Of a stretch of 64,000 nucleotides of DNA, positions 51,556 through 62,300 are shown in pieces. This stretch comes from a virus. The notes below the pieces were generated by a model that was given only the letters and a program-made list of their open reading frames with translations, made no database searches and had not been told where the DNA came from. The stretch lies in the IMG/VR virus record IMGVR_UViG_3300047560_001581, positions 1 through 64,000 of that record. The stretch is one strand, 5' to 3'. How positions within the stretch are numbered: the stretch's first letter is position 1; every line of letters begins with the position of its first letter. The position numbers were made by a program, and so were the translations under genes.

Positions 51556-54068
51556 TATGCTGACTTTCTTAGATTAAGTTGAACTTTTGTAATTTCAGAG
51601 AATGCAGGGTTGTTGGTTAATTTAAACTGAATTGACCTTGCATTTGTGGTAATAGTATTTGATGTTTGTACAATGTTACCAGACACTACCGATGTTGTCA
51701 TAGTAGGAGTTGTAATTGATGCTGGTAACGATACACTCGTAGGGGCACTTCCTTGTGCCGCAAATGTTAATGCGTACTTAGTTAAAGTTTTCAACCTTAC
51801 ATTGAATTGGTAAATTGTACCGTCTGCTGCCATAACGTATAATTTTGTACCGTCTGCTGAAATATCTAAACTTCTCAAGTATGTGGAAATAGTCACTGAG
51901 TTAGCTGGCCAATTAGTGTAGGTAGCGTTTGAAGCTGTAGAAGATGAATATGTCACCGATGCCCAGCTGTTAGACACACTCGCTGTTGTTGCAAACATAT
52001 AGCCATCAATCCAACCTGATCCAAGACCAATAATAGTATTACCGTCAGGTGTAAAGCATTCATCACTTGTGTAAGGAGTGCCACTTGTGCTAGTCATTGT
52101 TCCTGAAATTGTTGTTATATCATATGCAGTACCGACAGAATGATACCAAGTCCACATTGACGCACTTTGTTGTGACTGAATCAATAATTGTGTACCAGTT
52201 CGATTGAATCTGCATCTTACTATCCTACCAGCACTAGATAAACCGGTGTACAGATATCCGTCTTTAACAACAATAGTACGAGTTGAATCAAAATCATGTG
52301 CCTTTGCAAATTTGTATTGATAGATTTTTGAACTAGCACTGGATGCCCCGCATATCACAACAAAACTACTACCGTCTGGATTTATATCAAAACCAGATTG
52401 TGTAGTATAACTATTATCAGTAACGTTGATGTAGTTTTTGTAAGTTGCAGTAGATACATCCCATGGTGTAGATAGCACGTACTGATATACTCCTACGCCC
52501 AATGCACTAGTATTTCCGCCCAATACATAAAGATATGACCCATTACTACTAATTCTCATATGCTGCTGGGCTAATATATTCTCGTATGCATTTGCAAAAT
52601 TAGAAGTACCTGTATTAGTTTGAAAACTTTTATTGGAATACTTTATGTAATCAACTGCATTACTTGGATCTTGCTTAACTAACCCGTTTGATGTTTCCGT
52701 AACCCCAGTTAGAGTAACAGTAGTGGTACCATTTAGTATCACCGAATCACCAGTTGATAATAAACTTGATCCATCAAAACCAACAACAGCGGAAGTAGTA
52801 GTAGATGCTATTCCAGTAGTATATCCATTAACGTTGCCATCTAACTCCAAGTCTTGGTTAGTCCATGATAATGTTGGCGATAATTTAGATGTTGCAACTG
52901 AAGTAGTCGGCATTTTTAACCATGCATTAGTAGGGGCAGAGCTTAATCCAAATGCCGAAATGTCAATGTTTTTACTTAATGCAATGTCAACGTTAAATGT
53001 AGCATGTTTTAGATACCCTGATCCAGTAGCTATTTGTGCAGGCAACAATGTCAGTGTCCCGTCTAAATTTATTAACGGTGACATATGATAACCAGACGAG
53101 TTGTTATAGACATAGGTTCCGTCACTGCATGTTAAGGTGATAGCAGTACCTAATGTTCTAGGGTCCCATGCGGTTCCGGCAACTGCGGCATAAACATATG
53201 TTGATGAAGTAGTTGTAGCATACGATACCCAATACCATGTTTTACCGTCAGGTGAAATTTCAGTATTATACGCTGAATTCGGGATTGTAGCGGAGTAACT
53301 ATACGAGGCAGTAGAGATATCCCATGCCGTAGTCATGGTACATTTATACCAGTTAGCAGAAGAAGAAAAAACCACTACAAATCCTAGACCATCTGGCTGT
53401 ATTCTTAAAGAATGATACGCTGAACTAGCTGGCAAGCTAGAAATCGCCTTAGATACCGTTTGTCCTGATACAACTGTTGATATATCCCAGGGCGTACCTA
53501 GTGTTAGTCTTTCTACCGTATAGTTTGATGTCCAATTCATCCTAAACAAATATTTACCGTCAGGACTAAAATCTATACCAGCACAATTACTTAAAGTCTT
53601 GCCACTAGTAGTCGCAGTATTCATACTACCCACTGTACCGATATTAAATTCAAGCAACGTGCCATCACCCTTAACACCCCAAAACACTTTACCATCGGGT
53701 TTTAACTTGTATCCGTATGTATAATATGCGGCAGAAGTATACAATGCACTTAGCGGGGAAGCATTAGAACTTCTAGCAGAAATGATAGCAGGAGTAGATG
53801 TTTGCGTTTTTATAGTGCCGGTTGTAACTAAACCACATACACCACTGACTACATTGCTACCGTCAGTACTCAACAATATAGTATCATTTGAACTAACTCT
53901 TGTTTCATTTAAAACAGATAGATTGTTTGATGTAGTGTCTGCCGAACGAATATTCAATGAGTTTGAGCCACCGGTGACTACTACTTGGTACTCATTCCAA
54001 TTAGTATCACCCGCTTCTTGAGTGTAAATATTGCTTATAAAAGTAGCGTTTGCTGTGTATGCTTTCAT
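51555..54068 (-). CDS. Large SPDG-type beta-propeller adhesin
   Basis: The product is 837 residues from the ATG at 54068 (TAATG with the upstream shaft); the frame reaches 54080 only with TTG. The sequence repeats units of 40-55 residues with GIDFSPDGKYLFRMN, LRIQPDGLGFVVVF, TEISPDGKTWYWV, FDINPDGSSFVVIC, LDISADGTKLYVM and a recurring TPWDIST / TAWDIST phrase. This is a YVTN/WD-like propeller pattern, probably two propellers (about 100-370 and 490-760). There is no shaft repeat or known enzyme motif. The short C-terminus (IQFKLTNNPAFSEITKVQLNL) may be a strand-swap or attachment. A receptor-binding role is inferred. Confidence 0.7.
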   Translation of the reverse strand: MKAYTANATFISNIYTQEAGDTNWNEYQVVVTGGSNSLNIRSADTTSNNLSVLNETRVSSNDTILLSTDGSNVVSGVCGLVTTGTIKTQTSTPAIISARSSNASPLSALYTSAAYYTYGYKLKPDGKVFWGVKGDGTLLEFNIGTVGSMNTATTSGKTLSNCAGIDFSPDGKYLFRMNWTSNYTVERLTLGTPWDISTVVSGQTVSKAISSLPASSAYHSLRIQPDGLGFVVVFSSSANWYKCTMTTAWDISTASYSYSATIPNSAYNTEISPDGKTWYWVSYATTTSSTYVYAAVAGTAWDPRTLGTAITLTCSDGTYVYNNSSGYHMSPLINLDGTLTLLPAQIATGSGYLKHATFNVDIALSKNIDISAFGLSSAPTNAWLKMPTTSVATSKLSPTLSWTNQDLELDGNVNGYTTGIASTTTSAVVGFDGSSLLSTGDSVILNGTTTVTLTGVTETSNGLVKQDPSNAVDYIKYSNKSFQTNTGTSNFANAYENILAQQHMRISSNGSYLYVLGGNTSALGVGVYQYVLSTPWDVSTATYKNYINVTDNSYTTQSGFDINPDGSSFVVICGASSASSKIYQYKFAKAHDFDSTRTIVVKDGYLYTGLSSAGRIVRCRFNRTGTQLLIQSQQSASMWTWYHSVGTAYDITTISGTMTSTSGTPYTSDECFTPDGNTIIGLGSGWIDGYMFATTASVSNSWASVTYSSSTASNATYTNWPANSVTISTYLRSLDISADGTKLYVMAADGTIYQFNVRLKTLTKYALTFAAQGSAPTSVSLPASITTPTMTTSVVSGNIVQTSNTITTNARSIQFKLTNNPAFSEITKVQLNLRKSA

Positions 54069-56647
54069 TATAGTGTCCAACCTGAATTATAACTGTTGTA
54101 ACTGAAATCTGTCACAACGACTGCTGTATCATCTATATTTAGATTGACAACTAACACTGTTCTAGTATCTATTGATGAGGTAACTCCGCCCGAAACAACT
54201 TGGGTTGTCATGTAATGTGTTGTATTACTTGTTACTGCTGGCATTGTCCATGAGATACTACCGGCTGTTCTAGTAAAAGTTCCACCTGTTACCGATACGA
54301 TATAAGCATATGAAGCATTATAGTTTGTGATAGTATATGTTTGAGTTGACACTTCATTGGCTTGCGTAGGTCCAGTGACTGCAGGATCTGCTACAGTAGT
54401 CATCGGCATGATACTAGTTGTTACCCAAGTATTACCGTCATAAACATACAATTCACCAGTCGTACCATTATCGTACCACATACCGCCTGCTGTGGGACTA
54501 CTTGGTGGAGTTGAATTAACAGTTACACTTGCGCCGCCACCTGATGGTGCAGCAGCGAATACACCATTACCATACAAGATATTACTTGCGTTACCATCTT
54601 TGTTTATAACAGCGATGTTACCAATACCAGTGACATTTGCTACCGCTACTGATAATGCAACGTTTGCTATGTTAGCGTTTGCACCCAAGCTATCAACAAA
54701 ACTCTTTGTTACACGTGCATCAATTGCAGTATTTGCACGTGCTACTGTGTAATATAAGTTTGTGCCTTCAGTTACGTTTGTAGTTGTCTTAGTTGCCAAC
54801 CATGTATCAGCGGTAGATGTGAATGATGTAGTTGACAGTTTGTTAGCTAAACTATTTGTAATTGTTGTTGAATAACTGGCGTCATTACCTAGAGCATCAG
54901 ATAGTTCTTTTAATGTATCTAGCGCCGCTGGAGCTGAATTTACTAAGTTAGCAATTGAATCGTCAACATAAGTTATACTTGCATAAGTCTCTGAGTTAGA
55001 AATTGACTGCGTTAAGTCAGTAGGCTGAATTACGCCACCTAGAGTAGAAACTGTAGAGAATGTACCGCTAGCAGTGATGACAACGCCAGTTGGATCAGGT
55101 GTATCGGCAGTTGGTTTTGGAACCAGAGTAATAGCACCAGTAGTACCATCTGTCTTAATCGTTGCGCCGGCTAAGTCAATAGTAGACCCAGAAAGATACA
55201 AATCTTTCCAACGCTTTGTTGGGCTACCTAAGTTATATGTGATATTAGCAGAAGGTAAAATGTTTGCAGCAACATTGCCCCAATCAACAGTTCCGCTGCC
55301 TCCACCACTAGAACCACCTGCACCAGTAACTAGTGTTCTGATTTCAATCAAACTACCATCAGTAGGTGTGCTACCAAAACTTACAGTGTCAGTGGTCAAT
55401 GTATACGCATCACTTAACTGTAGTACGCCATCTACGTTAACTATTAAGAAACTCTTGCTATCAGGAGTTACAGACAATTGGAAGCTGTTGTTACTTCCAT
55501 CACCTGTGAATTGGTCAATAGATACGTCAGGTAATACAGGGCTTCCGCCAGCTGGTGCTACCCATGATAAGTTGCCAGCACCGTCAGTTTGTAGTACGTA
55601 GTTTGCTGTACCGCCACTGATAGTGATATTAGAAATATTACCTAAATTAACAGTACCATCAACAGTCAATGAACTCAACGTACCAACACTTGTGATATTC
55701 GGCTGTGCATTTGTATATACGGTACTAGCAAGTAAACTGTTACCAACTTGTCCTGATACATTAGCCCCGGCTACTGAGTTTGCGACATTAGCATATGCAA
55801 CTTCACCTGATACGTTTGCACCTGCTACAGCATATGCAATGTTTGCTACATTGGCATTTGCACCTAAGCTATCAACGAAACTAGTAGTCACACGTGCATC
55901 AATTGCCGAGTTTGCCCTAGTAGTAGTAAAATACTGATTAGTACCTTCAGTTAGATTGCTAGTTGTCTGAGTTGCAATCCATGTGTTTGCAGTAGAACTA
56001 AAATCACTTGCACTTAATGTGTTTGCTAATTGATTAGTGATAGTAGTCGAGAAACTAGCATCATTACCCAATGCGTCTGCTAACTCTTTTAGTGTGTCGA
56101 GTGCAGCCGGTGCGCTTGCTACTAAGTTCGCTACAGCATTTGATACATCTGTTTGCGTAGCATAGCTGCTCATATCAGCAGATGTTAGGTATCCAGAATC
56201 ATTAGTGAACGATGCAATTGTATATGCGTTACCATTTGCGTATAGCAAGTGGTCAGTTTTAACATTACCAATACTAGCGTTACCTGTAACAGATAAGTCT
56301 GTTAGCGTACCTAGACTAGTGATGTTAGGTTGAGCGTTAATATAAACTGTACCTGCTACTAATGCGTTTGCTACTTGACCAGTAATGTTAGACCCACTAA
56401 CATTAGTCAAATAAGAACCATTACCAACAAAGTAGTTAGCATCAACTGTATTACCTAAGTTAGCATTGTTAGCTACAACTGCGTTAGCGGTAATGTTACC
56501 GGTAGCAGTAACGTTAGCAACTGTGATAGTACCAGTACCACCGCTCAATGAAGCATCAACATATGCTTTAGTAGCCGCATCTGAGCTACTTGACGGGTCG
56601 GTCAAGTTTCTAAGTTGCGTCGGTGATGGGAATGATAAGAATGCCAT
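54068..56647 (-). CDS. Long tail fibre shaft with Ig-like C-terminus
   Basis: The product is 859 residues. The N-terminus SFPSPTQLRNLTDPSSSSDAATKAYVDASLSG is a fibre-attachment type different from the KPxxIDST form. It carries two DTLKELADALGNDAS units with IDARVTTSFVDSLGANANVAN, two NITS-L/V-GTL units, and DLYLSGSTIDLAGATIKTDGTTGAI. The C-terminal part has SPTAGGMWYDNGTTGELYVYDGNTWVT (small tip module) followed by an Ig-like domain VTGPTQANEVSTQTYTITNY to the end. It is coupled to the SPDG propeller by TAATG. Confidence 0.78.
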   Translation of the reverse strand: MAFLSFPSPTQLRNLTDPSSSSDAATKAYVDASLSGGTGTITVANVTATGNITANAVVANNANLGNTVDANYFVGNGSYLTNVSGSNITGQVANALVAGTVYINAQPNITSLGTLTDLSVTGNASIGNVKTDHLLYANGNAYTIASFTNDSGYLTSADMSSYATQTDVSNAVANLVASAPAALDTLKELADALGNDASFSTTITNQLANTLSASDFSSTANTWIATQTTSNLTEGTNQYFTTTRANSAIDARVTTSFVDSLGANANVANIAYAVAGANVSGEVAYANVANSVAGANVSGQVGNSLLASTVYTNAQPNITSVGTLSSLTVDGTVNLGNISNITISGGTANYVLQTDGAGNLSWVAPAGGSPVLPDVSIDQFTGDGSNNSFQLSVTPDSKSFLIVNVDGVLQLSDAYTLTTDTVSFGSTPTDGSLIEIRTLVTGAGGSSGGGSGTVDWGNVAANILPSANITYNLGSPTKRWKDLYLSGSTIDLAGATIKTDGTTGAITLVPKPTADTPDPTGVVITASGTFSTVSTLGGVIQPTDLTQSISNSETYASITYVDDSIANLVNSAPAALDTLKELSDALGNDASYSTTITNSLANKLSTTSFTSTADTWLATKTTTNVTEGTNLYYTVARANTAIDARVTKSFVDSLGANANIANVALSVAVANVTGIGNIAVINKDGNASNILYGNGVFAAAPSGGGASVTVNSTPPSSPTAGGMWYDNGTTGELYVYDGNTWVTTSIMPMTTVADPAVTGPTQANEVSTQTYTITNYNASYAYIVSVTGGTFTRTAGSISWTMPAVTSNTTHYMTTQVVSGGVTSSIDTRTVLVVNLNIDDTAVVVTDFSYNSYNSGWTL

Positions 56648-56648
56648 A

Positions 56649-59084
56649 TTATGAAGTCGTTACAATAGAAGCCGCTTGGCTGAAGTTTGTGAATCCCCAT
56701 ACCTTATATGTGTATCCTGATATAGTTACAGTGCCAGTTGCGTCTGGTGTGTCTACAATATCAGAACCCAAGAATACGTGTTTAAATGTATGTGATGCAG
56801 ATGTAGGTGTTGCTAGCCAGAGATAATCTGTAGCAGTAGTTGATGTAGTTGCTCCTTGTCCTAAAGCATAGTTACTAGTGTTATGTGAATCACTAGTTGT
56901 AAATGTAGGGACTGTGCTAGAATTTGTTATCTTCCAGAACAGTGGGTAATACTTAGTTGCGGCTGTTACAGTACCTGTAACAGTAGATGGGATAGTTCTT
57001 GTACCTGCACCATATTGTCCTGCACCAGTATAATCAGTGCTTGAAATTGTATAGTTCATTGTACTATCCAATGAAGTACTTGTACCAGAAGTTGCGCCGC
57101 TAGATGTTAAGCTGCCAGAAACACTGTTAGCAACGTTAGCATATGTTACGTTACCAGATGCAACAACTGCACCTGACGTAGTTGTAGCTGTCCAGTTGAA
57201 TGTCTGATTAACGCTCCAATATGGAACTGAACTTGTTGGGAACGAGCCAGTTAACGCTGTTACGTTAAACGGTACAGGCTGATTGTTTGTTAATGTTGTG
57301 CCAGTAGAAGCATACACGCCTCTGCTTGTAGTTAAGTTAACTGTCACTGTATCTGATGCTGATGTTTGTACAGTAGAACTGAAATAAGTGTTTGGGATAG
57401 TGTATGTACCACCTGTACCACTAATACCCAATGCAGTAATGTTAGCACCAGTAACTGAACTACCACCAATAGTAATCGTATCAGTTGTTTTGATATCAAA
57501 TGTTGCGTTTGCTACAGACAATACAATAGAAATATTTTGAGTGTTGACTGATGTAGCGATATAGTTAGCGTATGCATTTTTACTTGTGCCGCCGCTAGCC
57601 CATGTATCAGTTGTAGTGATTGTTACAGGACCCAATTGATTGATTGTGAATACACCAGCTGGGTATGTTGCGTTACCGTAATCAGCCGCAATAGACAATG
57701 CTGATCCAGACACAATAGTGTTTACGTTAGAAACAACACACGCAAAATAGTTACCAGTTAATGATGTAGCCGGGATGTTTGTTAAGTAGTAACCATTACC
57801 AACGAAATAGTTAGCTGTCGCGGCATTACCTAAGTTTGCATTACCTGCAGTAACGTTACCTGAGATATCAAGACTTGTTAATGTACCAACTGATGTAACG
57901 TTTGGTTGTGCTGCTGTTGTTACAGTACCAGCAGTGGTCGCAGAACTTACGGTACCGGTTACGTTTGCTCCTGCTACGCTATTAGCGGCATCAGCTACAT
58001 ATGCATGAGTTGCATTACCCACGTTACCAGTAACATTTGCACCCGCAATGCTAGTAAGACCTGCACCATTAGCAACGATGTTGTCTACTGTTAATGTTTT
58101 AGTAGATGCATCAAATGTTAGATTAGCACTACCAGCTAAGTTAGTACCATCATTGTATTGAATCTGTGTATTAGAACCAGCTACATTAGCGTTACCTGTA
58201 CCAGTGGCAGTTGACGGAGATGTCCAACTCAAGTTACCAGAACCGTCAGTTGTTAGTACATAACCTGATGTACCACCTGTAATCTTGATTGTGCTAGGTG
58301 CACCGAATGTCTTTAAACCAGTAACAGTCAGTGTACTCAATGTACCAACTGATGTAATGTTTGGTTGTGCGTTAGTTGTGACAGTACCAGCAGTGTTTGC
58401 TGAATCTGCGGTATTCGCTACGTTAGCAAATTGTGCAGTTAAGTTAGCAACTTCAGTAGTTGATTTGATGAATAAAGGTTGCGTACCAGTCGCAACATTT
58501 GAAATAAAACTTGCACCCTTGATGTTACCATATGTGCCAGAGAATACACCGTCTGTTTCTGTACCATCTACGTAATATTCAAATGCTTGGGTGTCGTTAG
58601 CAAAGCCAAAGAATGCTTCTTTGTCAGATGATTTGAAATAGTGTACACGTACACCTACGTCTTTACCGTCATCTACTGTTAATGGTGCTAAGTTAGCTTC
58701 AGTGTGTAATTCGATTACGCTATCTGAATATGTTGTGTTGTTACTTGATACAGTTGTTGTAGTACCAGTGATAACTAAGTTACCATTTAGTACAGTGTTA
58801 CCAGTAACTGTTAGACCTGTAAGTTCACCCAAACTAGTGATGTTAGGTTGACTTGCAGTTAAGATTGTGCCTTCGAAATAATTTGCTGTTGCAAGATTAC
58901 CCAAATTAGCATTGTGTGCCGTGATGTTTGCTGAGGTAAAGATGTTACCTTTAGTGCCAATACCACCTACAACAGTAAGGGCACCGGTTGCATTACTAGT
59001 TGCGGCGTCGGTACCATTGACCTCTAATACTGTGTCAATAGTTGCGTTGCCGTAAATTCTAGTGCCTGAACGTAGTAATGCCAT
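56649..59084 (-). CDS. Long tail fibre protein
   Basis: The product is 811 residues. The N-terminus MALLRSGTRIYGNATIDTVLEVNGT matches that of the 1306-residue fibre (MAKLKDGTRIYGNANVDSTL). Residues 105-200 hold a folded module (VIELHTEANLAPLTVDDGKDVGVRVHYFKSSDKEAFFGFAND) seen in related form in the 1306-residue protein. Shaft units NITSVGTL / NVTSVGTL and GGTSGYVLTTDGSGNLSW follow. The last 400 residues are Thr/Ser-rich beta sequence without recognised family, ending FKHVFLGSDIVDTPDATGTVTISGYTYKVWGFTN. A CATAAGTA element and AAGG lie upstream. Confidence 0.75.
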   Translation of the reverse strand: MALLRSGTRIYGNATIDTVLEVNGTDAATSNATGALTVVGGIGTKGNIFTSANITAHNANLGNLATANYFEGTILTASQPNITSLGELTGLTVTGNTVLNGNLVITGTTTTVSSNNTTYSDSVIELHTEANLAPLTVDDGKDVGVRVHYFKSSDKEAFFGFANDTQAFEYYVDGTETDGVFSGTYGNIKGASFISNVATGTQPLFIKSTTEVANLTAQFANVANTADSANTAGTVTTNAQPNITSVGTLSTLTVTGLKTFGAPSTIKITGGTSGYVLTTDGSGNLSWTSPSTATGTGNANVAGSNTQIQYNDGTNLAGSANLTFDASTKTLTVDNIVANGAGLTSIAGANVTGNVGNATHAYVADAANSVAGANVTGTVSSATTAGTVTTAAQPNVTSVGTLTSLDISGNVTAGNANLGNAATANYFVGNGYYLTNIPATSLTGNYFACVVSNVNTIVSGSALSIAADYGNATYPAGVFTINQLGPVTITTTDTWASGGTSKNAYANYIATSVNTQNISIVLSVANATFDIKTTDTITIGGSSVTGANITALGISGTGGTYTIPNTYFSSTVQTSASDTVTVNLTTSRGVYASTGTTLTNNQPVPFNVTALTGSFPTSSVPYWSVNQTFNWTATTTSGAVVASGNVTYANVANSVSGSLTSSGATSGTSTSLDSTMNYTISSTDYTGAGQYGAGTRTIPSTVTGTVTAATKYYPLFWKITNSSTVPTFTTSDSHNTSNYALGQGATTSTTATDYLWLATPTSASHTFKHVFLGSDIVDTPDATGTVTISGYTYKVWGFTNFSQAASIVTTS

Positions 59085-59102
59085 ACTTTTTTACCTTACA
59101 TA

Positions 59103-59110
59103 TACTTATG
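59103..59110 (-). promoter_or_regulatory. Variant late-promoter-like box CATAAGTA
   Basis: The box overlaps the TAA stop (59106-59108) of the 77-residue gene and is followed by TATGTAAGG before the ATG at 59084. It has G at position six of the octamer, as does the element at 18948-18955. Confidence 0.35.
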
Positions 59111-59339
59111 TAATCCCAGACACCTCATCAAAAACTCCGGAAATTTTTAGTACACCCGTATTTAGCTGTTGCATTGCCTCGCTATTTTCGGTTCCACTAT
59201 ACTCATCCAATGTATAAGCAAACACCCCATCAGGGGTGATGCTTATACTGTTTTGACTAGTCTCATCAAATCCTACGCTACCACCTAGTGTAGCGTAGAG
59301 ATTTCCAGAATTACTCAATCTAGCCGCGATGTTAGCCAT
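59106..59339 (-). CDS. Small tail-associated protein
   Basis: The product is 77 residues: MANIAARLSNSGNLYATLGGSVGFDETSQNSISITPDGVFAYTLDEYSG and then KISGVFDEVSGIT. The last segment, FDEVSGI, matches the end of the LamG protein at 63316 (EFDEVTGIV), so both share a C-terminal anchoring or folding tag. It has the strongest ribosome site of the locus (GGAGGTGAG, 6 bases before the ATG), suggesting high expression. It is between two long fibre genes. Confidence 0.6.
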   Translation of the reverse strand: MANIAARLSNSGNLYATLGGSVGFDETSQNSISITPDGVFAYTLDEYSGTENSEAMQQLNTGVLKISGVFDEVSGIT

Positions 59340-59355
59340 TTAGACTCACCTCCAA

Positions 59356-62300
59356 TTAATTGAAGATGAAGTCTAAGCTGTTAGCAGTTGCGTTAAATTG
59401 AATATATGCTGCGCTAGCAGTTCCGCCGTTGTTATTAGCAAAACCCACAGAGTGACCTGTGTAGATATTACCAGTAGCACCAATACCACCTGTTACTGTC
59501 AATGTACCAGTGATACTAGATGTTGAATCAGTATTTCCTAGTGCTGACAATGTACCATTAGCAGTAATGTTGTTAGCGTTGATATCACCAGTTACATCAA
59601 CGTAACCAGTTACGTTAGCACCTAAACCAGATACTGTCAATACAGTGTTGCCACCGCTCACAATTAGAACGTTACCATCTGCTGTAGGGATGCTTACATT
59701 ACTCGTACCCTTTGATACAGAGCTTGAATCAACTGTTGCCCATGATAGAGAACCAGAACCATCAGTCTTTAAGAACTGACCATCAGTACCACCTGCAACA
59801 GCGATGTTACCTACATCACCTAGGTCTACTGCGCCTTCGACTGTTAATTCAGTCAATGTACCTGTACTTGTGATGTTAGGTTGTGCACCTGTATACACTG
59901 TACCAGCAACTAATGCATTACCAACTTGACCAGTTACGTTACCGCCTGCTAAGTTTGTTAACGCTGAACCGTTACCAGTGATATATGTACCATTGATATA
60001 GTTAGCACTGACGTTACCGCCTGTTACAGATAGAACGTTAGTAGGACCATCGTATGTTAAGTTACCATTATCAACTAATAGACCAGCTGAACCTGCGAAT
60101 GTAACACGACCTGCAGTTAATGAACTTGCGGATACATTAGCTGCTGCTACTTTTTCAGTTGCAGTTACATTGTTTGCAGTTAATGTGTTTGTAGCTGAAT
60201 CATATGTTAATTCAGTGTCTTGTGTCAACAAGCCATCTGCGCCTGCTAATACAACACTACCTGCGGTCAATGCAGATACCTTAACATTACCAGAAGTCAA
60301 TGTAGTTGTTACACTAGCATTACCTGTTGTCAATGTTGTACCAGAGTATGTTAAGCCAGTAGCATCTTGCAATGCACCACCTGTACCAGCAACTGTCAAT
60401 GTACCAGAAGTCAATGAGCTTACTGTTACGTTAGATGCTGTAACTTTACCTGTTACTGCCAACACTTGTGTTGTATCATTGAATGTCAAGTTTGCACTTG
60501 CAGCAAAGTTATCACCTGTGTTGAATTGGATTTCATTGTCGCCACCAGCAGCTTGTTGGAAGTCAACAGCATCACCGTTAGCATAGTAGTAGTTATCAGT
60601 TAAGATACCACCAACTTCTACGTTACCACCAACTGTCAATACACCTGTGCTTACATCGTAAGTTAAGTTAGAACCGTCATTTGACAAGTCACCGTATGTA
60701 GATACTAAGCCTGCAGTACCTGTACCAGTACCTGCGCCTGTAGCAGTGAATCGTGTACCTACGTTATTATCTGCTGCACCGATTGCAGTGAAGTCAGTTG
60801 TACCGTGTGTAACGATTTCATATTCTTTACCAGAAACGATAGTTGTTGCAGGTAAGCCTGATCCAACGTGTTCTGATACGTTTGTAGCGAATTGGATAGA
60901 ACCATTTCCACCAGCAACTTTGATGTTACCAGAAATGTTACCGATAACGTCACCAACTAGATTACCAGTGAAGTAACCGTTAGATGTAATGTTACCGTTA
61001 GCGATAATAACGCCACCGATGTTTAAGTTTTCACCTTGGATGTTACCAGTGAATGTAGCATTACCTGCTTTCCAATCACCGTATTCGTTAACAGTAACTA
61101 CATTGTCTGTCACAGAAACATTGCTACCGACTACGAATTGTGCATTAGCTTCGTCCCAACCGATGAATGAATCAACTGCACCACCATCATAGCGATGTAG
61201 TAATAGACCACGATCCATACCATCTGCTGTACCTAGTGCTGCACCGTTTGCGCCCCCGCCTAGTTCGAACAATGGGTCAGTCAATTGTGTAACTGTTGTG
61301 TTAACACTTGTTGTTGTACCAGTAACAGTCAAGTTACCGTTGATTGTTGTATCACCCGCTGATAATGTGCCGCTGAATGTAGCGTTTGCACCATCAAAGT
61401 CACCAGTTGCAGTAACATGACCTTCTGTATTGAAAGATGCCGCAGTGATTTCACCGTTAGCAATTACAACACCACCGATGTTTACGTTACCAGTGATGTT
61501 AGCATCACCGTCGATTAAGATATCAGCAACGTTTGATTGACCAGAAACTGTCAATGAAGTCAATGTACCAACTGAAGTTACGTTTGGTTGCGCTGCTGTT
61601 GTCAACGTGCCTTTTAGTAAATCAGCACTCAATTCTTTTGTTGTTGTATTGAATGTTAGATTTGCGCTGTCTGTTAGCAAACCACCTGTACCAGCAAATG
61701 TGATATGTGTGTTTGTTAAGTTATTAGCAGTTACGTTTGCACCAACGATTGTACCAGATGCATTTAAGTTACCAACGTTTGCATTGTTAGTAATGATAAT
61801 GTTGTTAGCACCCAAATCAGATGAAACAGAAACAGTGTTTGTGTTTGATGTGATTGTTTGTGTACCCAAGTTAATTGTTGTACCAGATAACCACAAATCT
61901 TTCCATGCATATGAAGAACTACCTAAGTTACCACCGTAGTTTGTATCCGGTAACAAATCACCTGTAATTCTACCAGCAATGACCAAATTACCGATGTTGG
62001 CAGTACCTGAAGTAACCAAGTTACCACCAGTAATGTTACCTGTAGCAGAAACTACGCCTGTTGTATTTAAGTTTGCACCATCGATGTTACCGGTGATGTT
62101 AGCTGAACCAGGAGATACTAAGTTACCAACGTTAGCTGTACCAGTTACGTTTGCACCGCCACCTGTTACTAAACTACCACCAGTGATTGAGCCAGTTGCA
62201 ACGATTAATCCGTCTGTACTAATATTAGCGGCAGATGCGTTACCAGTGAAAGTACCGATGTTACCATATACGCCACCTAATGTTACTAAGTTAGCACCAG

